A DNA stretch of 60,000 nucleotides, taken from positions 13,906,235 through 13,966,234 of the forward strand of contig NC_087084.1 of assembly GCF_026151205.1 (NCBI RefSeq). Reading direction: 5' to 3'. The stretch is from Bolinopsis microptera (taxonomy: Eukaryota; Ctenophora; Tentaculata; Lobata; Bolinopsidae). Shown one piece after another: positions 47,561 to 57,700 of this stretch. The stretch's first letter is position 1. Each line of letters begins with the position of its first letter. The translations under genes and the position numbers were made by a program. Below the pieces are notes generated by a model. That model had not been told where the DNA came from. It did no database searches and saw only the letters and a program-made list of their open reading frames with translations.

Positions 47561-47752
47561 TCGGGACCCCATTGCTTATAAATTAACTTATATTAGAGTA
47601 TTAGTGAACATGATCGGATTGTAATTTATAAAGCTTTTTGATCAAATATTATGGTCATATTTTGAAAATGAACAAATCAAATTCAATTATAAATATAGCC
47701 TTATGTTCTGTGTAACAATTATAAACACTGTTACATTTCATACAGTATACAC

Positions 47753-48090
47753 CAGAGCTCGACCGGGATCCCGGCGCAGCCGGGATACCGGCCGGGATTT
47801 GGCGATTTTGTCCCGGTCCCGGTCCCGGCCGGGATTTTGTTTTTAGCCGGGATTTTAGCCGGGATTTTTCCAAAATAAAGTCGGTTTTTGAGCGTATATT
47901 TGAGCCCAAATTTCACGAACCTGTGAACATTTTCCGAAAAGTTTTACTACAACAGTACTCTACAGTGCTTCTTAATAGTTAGATCATTTCACTTTCTCGT
48001 CGCCAAAAGTTTATTGAAAATTCAACTTTCAAGTCTTATGTGAAATGTTTATGTTACATGATCACGATCGCGCTCTCTATCTCAGAGATA

Positions 48091-48142
<52 letters not shown>

Positions 48143-48426
48143 GATAGAGAAAGATAGAGAGAGATAGAGATTAGAGAGAGATAGAGTAGCTACTACTATT
48201 ACTGTCAATTTTAACTTGACATACCTCAGTTTGTTCTGGAAGATTTTATTTAACATATAACACTGTTTCATTTTAACTGAGATTGAGAAATATTGGAAAA
48301 ATCCCGGTCCCAGTCCCGGTCCCGGCCGGGATGAGGATAATCCCGGTCCCGGCCGGGTTTTCATTTCGATCCCGGTCCCGGTCCCGGTCCCGGCCGGGAC
48401 TAAATTTCGATCCCGGTCGACCACTG
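47753..48426. mobile_element. Non-autonomous hAT element with perfect 8-bp duplication
   Basis: Ends CAGAGCTCGACCGGGATC (47753-47770) and the reverse of CAGTGGTCGACCGGGATC (48409-48426). The 8-bp GTATACAC occurs on both sides (47745-47752 and 48427-48434). CA.NG termini plus 8-bp duplication define hAT. Clusters of CCCGGTCCCGGTCCCGGCCG at both ends are subterminal repeats. The interior is AT-rich with a GA-rich microsatellite (48088-48187) and has no transposase. Confidence 0.93.
48088..48187. repeat. (GA)n-rich microsatellite inside the hAT element
   Basis: Irregular AGAGAGAGATAGAGAGAGAT repeats. Confidence 0.95.
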
Positions 48427-48719
48427 GTATACACATTACACCTACTCAAATAGCAACAAATCATATAATATGTATATTTTCTTTGATATGTTTATCAACG
48501 TAGAAATCTCATGACCGAGTTTTCAAATGATATTATAACTAAAAGATAAGAAATACCATCACGTGACTGTCCCATCAGTCACACAAATATATCGACCCTC
48601 TCATACCAAATATATCACACCCGTCCGGAAAAACACAATACATCCACATAATTCTTTGTGAACTTTTCAACATACAAATATTTCAAAAACTATCTAACTT
48701 TATACAAAACAAGCGGCGC

Positions 48720-51700
48720 TCAAGTACTGTAAACAGGATTCTTCATGTTCAACGTTACAGGACTGACTCCCCCAAAGTACTTCATGTACCGTCCCTCCAG
48801 GTAGCGTAACCGATCAGTCTGCTTGGACTTCACCACACCCCCCGCCAGCCCGAAATCAAGCGGCAGCACGATCACTGAGGGAGCCCTGTCCAGTACACCG
48901 TCGGAACCAGCTGTACTGTTGTAGAAGTTGTGTCTCCAGAGCCGGGGGAGAGAGAGGCAGGTCTCAAAGAGGGTTCCGTCGTTGCAGATGTGCGACATCA
49001 GCCGCTCTTTGAACTTTTCTCCTGAGATGCAAATCAGTTCAAAATACACAATAATTTTAAATTACTCCAAAATTGAGGTGTAACACGGAGATAAAATGTG
49101 CACGTCAACTTAATTTCCAATCAAATCTTATCAACTCAGGTACCCTCTTGAATATCAAATGATGGAGTAGTTCGCTGTTTATAAATCTCATGATTGAAAT
49201 ACTGATAGTTGGATAATATCCGGTTGAAAGAGGCAAGGACAAATGAAACAGGAAGTTAGCAATGTAGGCAATTTTTCGGCGTCAACGCCATCTTCAGACT
49301 CAAATTATTTGTTATATAGTATTGTTGAAATTATTAAAAGAAGTATTATACCCTCTTGAACAGCTAGTAATCTGGGAGAGGTTTCCAGGACACCGACATA
49401 ACCCTGAGAAGGACAATCGTACTCTTGGGTAGGGTCGTACACGTCCACATAATACATCATAGACCTGTCGTAAAAGAGAGGATCATACACTTGTTGTTGT
49501 AAAAGATCAGATTATCTACTTGTTGAATTGTTCTAGATAAGTCACCCTGGTAACTATAACTACGCGGTTATATCTTAAAGAGATGATAAGATATTGTTTC
49601 TGGGCCGGACTTTTTAAATGAGATACAGTAAAATTTCTAGGTCCCAACTTAATGTTAAGATTGGGAGTGAATTGTAAATTATCACCTGCAAGAAAGGGGG
49701 TTGGAGATGAACTGTTCACATTCTCTTTTGTATACTTCTTCGTTTTCTGTGTCCTCTAACACTGCTGTAGGTTTTGATTTTCCCTGAAAGTTATATTGTG
49801 ATGTCGCTGACTTTTTTGGCTTGCCCTTGAAGTTAAATTGTGATGTCGCTGTCTTTTTTGGCTTGCCCTGAAAGTTAAATTGTGATGTCGCTGACCTTTT
49901 TGATTTTCCCTGAAAATTAAATTGTGATGTCGCTGACTTTTTTGGCTTGCCCTTAAATATATTAAGTGAAATTGTGATGTTGCTGACTTTTTTGGCTTGC
50001 CCGTAAAGTTAAATTGTGATATCGCTGAATTTTTTGGCATGCCCTTAAATTTAAATTGTGATGTGGCCAGTATGAAGCCAATCAGCACTACATAACAAAA
50101 AAGTGTATCTAAAATCGAATAAATAAAACTCGAATTCGTCAACAGATTTAGATTTACTTAATTTCTCAGGTTTAACCGATTGCTCATTTTGACGTTTTGC
50201 GACACGGAATTAACTTAATGCCGAGTAGATGACAGGTAGCAGTAGACTTTCAACATCTCAACACAACGAATGACAATTAAAACAGGTTTCACAACATTTT
50301 AAATCAAGTGTAAATAATATATCTCAATGCAATAAAGATAATTCATTTCCATCTGGAACTGGTATACGTTTACCAGCCTCGTTTTTCCAAGAAAACAGTC
50401 CCATCTGCAGATCCTTCCTCGTGCTCAATCGCTCCAAACATCACTTCAGATCGTTGGGCCCCGATTCCAGGGAGAGTGTAGCCTCCTGCCACTGCTAAAT
50501 AGGGCCAGAACTTCTTGCCAGCGTTGTCCAAAGCTGTGGCAAGCTTTTCAAATTCTACTTTCCAGAGATCCGTGTTTTTTGCTTCTTTTCCCAGGACTCT
50601 GAAGTAAAGGATCTTATCATCAGGGCAGTCCTGGATGAAAACTAGCTTATCCTTTGGTTCTGGAGGCTCCTCCTGGAAAGCAGCTGGTAGGCGCAATAGC
50701 ATTGTTGCTCCCTCCTCAGTGAAATTTTCACTCAGATAAGTGTTAGTGATCACAGGAACCGTCATGGGGATTTTAGTTTGCCCGCTGTTAGAACCTCCAA
50801 TGTACTTGTAAAGACGCCAAAAGGCAGCTTCGTACATCTTATTAGGTCCATCACTGCGGCGTACCTTTGTCCGGATCCACTTACCAGCAGCGTACCTTCT
50901 CACTCCGAACCCACACGATTCCTCCTCTATAGTCTCCATGTGTGCGCATTTAGCACTGTTATCACAGATTGAGTCCAGAGACTTTAGATTGATGTTCTTG
51001 GTGTTCCTGAATTCTTCACACTCTTTATAACCTCGTGCTTCATCCAGTGTTTCTTTGTTTCTTCGTCCAAAGGTACGGGCAATGGGCAGAAAGCCCGCCA
51101 ATAGTAAGAAGAATTGTAATAATTTCATTGGGGTCGTCTGTAAACTGTCAGGGTCAAAATAAGTTATGATGGTTAGCAGAAGTACAAATGTTAACTATAA
51201 TGAAAAAGTAAATTTCCAGTGGAGCACATGATATCAGTAATGCACATATAAAATTTCGAACGTGTCTTCAGTTTTAGAATTAAACAATAGAGCGGAGCTG
51301 ACCAGAGTCGGGAGGAGCATTTCTATTGTTCATCTTAGAACATGCCCCACCAGTATACTCTAGACTGAAGACTTGTGTTCCTGTACAATTATAGGTATGA
51401 GAAGCACGTGTTAATGAGAAGCACGTGTCAATCGCTCTTGAGCATTTTAATTGAAGCTCCATCTGGTAATACACCCCTGTCTTTGTCCTTTAAACTTTTA
51501 AAATGCGGTTGACTGATATGAAGGAGAGATAACCAATGCTTTTTTCTCGATGGAATTTTAAATTGATACGTAATGCTATATAGCATAGAGTATAGAGTAT
51601 ATGGGCAATTCCACCGTGACGGACACCACGATTTTGCTGTTTTTTAAACTTCAAACGAATGTTGTACTCGAGATGTTGTTTATTTATCAGTTCCAACTGT

Positions 51701-54700
51701 TTATTAGTCCACATTTAACCTTTCTACAGGTTGTGTGAAAATTTCAGACCCCTACCATTATTACTTTCTGAGATAGCACCCCTGTGACGGACGCGACTTA
51801 AATATGACACTTTTTTTGGGTGTCTACTCAGATGGTACCCAAATTTATCTCAAAAAGTTATCTATTGTCTCTAATTTGGAATTACAATGATAGAAGAAGG
51901 TTTAGGGATTTCTAAGATGCCATTTTCTTGGAGATTGCTCAATTTTTGTTTGGATGGCGCCATTTTCAAATTGTGACAGACGCGACTGTGACGGACACAC
52001 GTTTTTTTTCAATTTTTCCAAATCTTCCACTTGACACTTTTATCTTGTTCAGTGACATCTACTCTGTATTCATGCCAATTTTTAGGCCTCAAATACCCCC
52101 AAGAGGTCTGCAATCGCCAAAATTGTCCATTTTGGGCATACGCTAGGGTATCAGTCTAGGGGCATCAATTATTTCTCTACTTGAACAAATTTATAACTCT
52201 GGTAAAACATTCATCACTGTTCAATGCATCATACTGTTGAGACCATCTCCTAAAAGTTTCATTAATTTAGTGTTTAAAATGTGGAAGATATTGAATTTTT
52301 ACTTCAAAAATATGCGAAAATAGGGTAAAGTCCATTTTTTGTGCCTTTTACCTCTGAAAAAGTTGTAAGCAAAAAAAAATGGCAAAAACTCAGTAAATTT
52401 AATTATTGAATTGCATATGATGTTATTTGATAGTCTAGTCAACATAGTCAACACAATCCAACCTTATTTGACTTCTATTTGTCTTGGTTTTAGTCAAAAT
52501 AATGGAAATATGGATAAAAATGGCTAAAAGTGAGCCGTACGCCCATATATGGGCATATACAGAATTATACATAACTCGGCCATTTTCTGTCCAATTTTCG
52601 ATTTGACGACATAGTTTTGTTGAGGACGGTCTCAGCTTTAAGCAAAATGCATTTAAAGTCTGTTTAAAGATTTTTTGGAGCATTTTCAAAAAAATGTGAC
52701 AGACGCGACAAGTTGGGACCCCCCTTCCAAAAATTTTTTCTTAAAAGGTACAAGCCTGATAATTTCTACGGTACTCCCTTACCTTCAGAAGAGATATGTT
52801 ACAGTGGTTTTTTGAATATAAATAGCACTATGTGGCTCTGAAAAAACTTTTTTGCTTAATTTTGTGACGGACGCGACACCATCTTTGTGGAAATTTTTTA
52901 GAAAAATTATTTGAGTAACGGTTGTGAAACTTTGCATAGCTCTCATTCTTATGCCTATGCCTAAGTGTATGAAATTTCATAGAGAAATATTGCTGCATAC
53001 CCAAACTATGGCCCTTTGAAAATTTGAATGATTTTTTTCATTTCCGAGTAGTGTTCCTTTGAATGAGAAAAATCAAAAGTTAACGCAATATGAAACAAAA
53101 AACTTTTGTTGACCTGTAAGGTTAAGAGTCTAATGAACATATTTTAACCAAAATTAGGAGCCTATCTTAACATTTTTCATTTTCACCAAGTGGAACCTTA
53201 CCGTGGAATTGCCCATATACTATATATAGATTACATAACAAACCAAGGCTCAGGACTGAACTCTATTGTTATGTCCTCCTTGACTAGGTTTCTAAGTTGA
53301 GTTATCCTCAAATTGTGAGCATTTTTTTGGATAATGTTTCTGTGAAGTAAACACTTAAAGGTCTTAAAAGACAAAAATAAAATCCTTACCTTTAATACAT
53401 CTTTCCAGTACAATCTATTATTGAACGCAATCCTGATAGCAGCAACTAATCTTTTACTCCTAGCCTTGATTTCTTCTGAAATCTGAAAACAAAATCCATC
53501 TTAATCGCGGTGACAAAGTAAACCTTTATCCTTGTATGAAGAAGGAAGAACAACATTAAGTAAAGGAAACAATAGTAAGTAAAGGAAACAACATTAAGTA
53601 TAAACAGCAACATTAAGTATAGACAACAACATAAAGTAAAGGAAACCTTGAAAGAAGATGGAATAACAAAAGTGAAAATGGTACCTCTTTAGAGAAAAGG
53701 TATTTGTCACCAGGATGAGCTGCGGAGAACACTGGCACTCTGTCGTTTGTCAGGTCTACCTGGTGTGTAAATATTTACATCAGATTCTGTGGAATGTAAC
53801 CCTGTGTGACGTCATCACAACAACAGTGACGTCATCACAACAACAGTGACGTCATCACAACAACAGTGACGTCATCACAACAACAGTGACGTCATCACAA
53901 CAGCGTGCTGACCATTTCATACTGATCAGGTTAGAAAGTAAAAGTAAAGCTATCAATCAGCTGACCTTGTTTTTCTCCATATAGGCCATGTCGACCACAA
54001 ACACGTGGCGAAATCTGAACTCTGGGTCAGGAAGTGAGCCAGGGATCAGGGGAATTATCGTATTCCTGAGGAATGAGGGTGTTACTTTAATTAAGCAACA
54101 AAAACAGAATAAATAAATAAAAATAGAATTGATAAATTATTATTCAGAAACGCCGCCTAATATTTAATTTTAGAGGTAAACTTTAATAATTGACAACTTT
54201 GTCATGTTATATTCAATACCTCAAAATCAATGAATACTTAATACATTGAAGCAACTATATTACATTGCTTGTGAATAGTAAATGATATGCATTCTAAATT
54301 AAATGAATGATGTCATAAAATAACCCAGCATGACGCGACGTCATCACAAAAACAGTGACTTCATCACAACAACAGTGACGTCATCACAACAAAAGTGACG
54401 TCATCACAACAAAAGTGACGTCATCACAACAACAGTGACGTCATGAATCGTCACAAGTGTACTAACTTTAAATCGTGTCTCCGACGAGCTGGATCGTACT
54501 TCGCAACGTTTCCCAACATGGTACAGCATTCTTTAGGGACCTGCACTTCCGTCTTTGTAGCTTTCCTCCCTGATAACATCATCAATTATACACAAAACAG
54601 CTGCTTGACAATGAACATGACCTGACTGGCTGAACTCGGGAGTGATGTCATACCCCCATAAGTAGTCTGTTGTCAATAGTTTTCAATCATAATGAGTTTT

Positions 54701-57700
54701 CCAGACCGATTAAAAAATCATATTTATTTTTCCAGACTGAATAAAACAGGAGGAAGTTGTACACAAACCAAGTTTCTTCATGTAATGTCTCTTCATCTTA
54801 GTTCTATCAGGAAGATGTATGTAGCCTCCCTGCGCAATCTCACTCGGCTGCGCCTCTTCCATGTGGGTCTGCACTCTGACTAAATGGGTTTCTGCCAGCT
54901 TTCGGTGGGCCTGGAGTTACAGTGTTACAGTGTTACAGTGTTACAGTGTTACAGTGTTACAGTGTTACAGTGTTACAGTGTTACAGTGTTACAGTGTTAC
55001 AGTGTTACAGTGTTACAGTGTTACAGTGTTACAGTGTTACAGTGTTACAGTGTTACAGTGTTACAGTGTTACAGTGTTACAGTGTTACAGTGATACAGTG
55101 TTACAGTGTTACAGTGTTACAGTGTTACAGTGTTACAGTGTTACAGTGTTACAGTGTTACAGTGTTACAGTGTTACAGTGTTACAGTGTTACAGTGTTAC
55201 AGTGTTACAGTGTTACAGTGTTACAGTGTTACAGTGTTACAGTGTTACAGTGTTACAGTGTTACAGTGTTACAGTGTTACAGTGTTACAGTGTTACAGTG
55301 TTACAGTGTTACAGTGTTACAGTGTTACAGTGTTACAGTGTTACAGTGTTACAGTGTTACAGTGTTACAGTGTTACAGTGGGTTTCTGCCAGCTTTCGGT
55401 GGGCCTGGAGTGAGGGAGGGTGGTCACGTGACATATTCAGAACCGGGGAAGATTTGTAACTTATAATTAAGTCTAAAGAAACCAGTTTTAAAGAAACCAG
55501 TTTTAAAAAATAAGTCTACCATCAGAGATAATTAGGTAATCCTCAATGACTAAATTAAGATGATGTCACACCTGAAGACCCGCCCTATCATGGGTCATGT
55601 TCATGATTTGTTTCAGGATGTATTTCTCCGTTTCAGTCAGGTGGAACACCGATTGTTCTCTTGGTTCTTCAGACCCGCTCAAAACTGTTGGGGCTCCTTC
55701 CTCTTCTCCTGCTGTAACTGAGAATATGGTTATAAGTTTGTGTAATGACTTTGAGATGTGTAAATTCTAAAACACAAGGAAATGTTTAGTACTCCGTGAT
55801 AATGCCGTACAATTCTACCTTCCACCCGAATCAAGGATATCAAAGTGCGTTATTATATAATACACTGTATATAATGTATATACAGTGTGTTATTATATAA
55901 TACAGTGTATATAATGTATATACAGTGCGTAATTATATAATACAGTGTATATAATGTATGTATATACAGGGTGAGTTGAAAATAGTGTGTAGAATGTAAA
56001 TGGCTCTAATTTTTTTGACAAATGAAACTTCCACTTAATTTTTGCATATTTAGGCCATGAAAATATATAAATATTATAATAATACAATAAAAATACTTAA
56101 TAATTAATAATTTGCTCAACCCATCGTCCTTTATTAGCTAGGACATGTTGATAACGTGTAAGACAATTGTTTATAGCCGACTTGACTGTATTAAGGGGGC
56201 AGGGGGGGTCTTTTTTTGAGATAGGGCTTTAAAAAATTTTTATTCGATTTTTAAAATCTTGGACCTCGTTTTTTTATGGTTTTTTTTGGTAGTACCTGGT
56301 TTCCTGGGGTTAAATTCTAAACTTTGGTCTCCATTCTGGGTAACAGTTAGGCGGGGAAATGACTGAACAGCAAAAACGTCCATATTTATGTAAGAAATAT
56401 AGATTCTATGACATTATCATTCCTTGGGAAGTGTTAATTAATGCTTTTTCTTTCATAGAGTTTTAAAGGAATAGGGTTCAATGTATAGGGAACCTAAGCT
56501 ACAGCATGGTCTATGAGAACCCCATTAGGACGAATTTACGAATATTTGGAAAACTGCCAAAAATCAACCAAATTATGAGTTAGAATCAAATGAGAGGCAA
56601 GAATGAAATTTGTAACGTTTATGAACTGATAGCAATTCACCTTTCAAAATTTGCTCCTTCATAAAAAAAATTATCGATTTTTACATTCTACACACTATTT
56701 TCAACTCACCCTGTACAGTGCGTTATTATATAATACAGTGTATATAATGTATAATGTATATACAGTGCGTTATTATATAATACAGTGTATATAATGTATA
56801 TACAGTGCGTAATTATATAATACAGTGTATATAATGTATGTATATTGTATATACAGTGCGTTATTATATAATACAGTGTATATAATGTATATACAGTGCG
56901 TAATTATATAATACAGTGTATATAATGTATGTATATACAGTGCGTTATTATATAATACAGTGTATATAATGTATGTATATACAGTGCGTTATTATATAAT
57001 ACAGTGTATATTTATAGATTGACTCCGAGCACTAATACTATCTGCTCTATCGAGATTATGTTAAATTTATTCATATCTCTCAAAATGACCGCAGTGATAG
57101 TTAAACTGTCAGCGGAATCTTATAACTCATGAGGGCATCACGGGAATTGATGCCTTCTGTGTGAGTCAATTCCATTAAATATGGTTTCCATGGCTGTTTT
57201 ATCCAACAGAAACTCTATTACTTCCCCAAAAATTAGGGACCTACAGGAGGGTATGTAAATGCGAAGATTCGTTTCAGATAATTCAAGGACATGGAAATAT
57301 CTCGTTTTAATTGAGCGATGGATACACGTGAGCACGTGAAGATTAGTCACACTTGCAATGCCAGCCTGCCACCTTCACAATTATCATTCACTGAAAATTC
57401 CGGCCAACTCTAACATTTTTATCGGGCAGTTGAAATTTAATCCTACATTTACTAAATCCAGTAACTTGGACTGATCTGATAATACTAAAAATAGGTCTCA
57501 CCATTCATTCCCAGCATTACACTTGCCATGAAAATTCTCAGCGGGATCAAAACCCAACAACAGTAAACTGGAAGTACAACTTATGAACAAAGGATACAAT
57601 TGTAATAAATCTTTTGAAACTTAGCCCTCGCCGCTGCAACAACCTCAGGACAAAAATACGATTACAGCGAAAAATCGGTCCATGGTAACGACGTTAACCA

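Noticed and set aside
47655-48464. Pro/Gly-Thr-rich minus-strand ORFs
   Set aside because: They arise from the CCCGGT subterminal arrays of the hAT element.
54861-55466. ORFs of LQCYSVTV repeats
   Set aside because: Translation of an 8-bp TTACAGTG repeat in all frames; no gene context.
55893-57350. Minus-strand ORFs in and after the AT-rich array
   Set aside because: One is repeat translation; the other (57138-57350) has no recognised family or splice sites consistent with the neighbouring gene.
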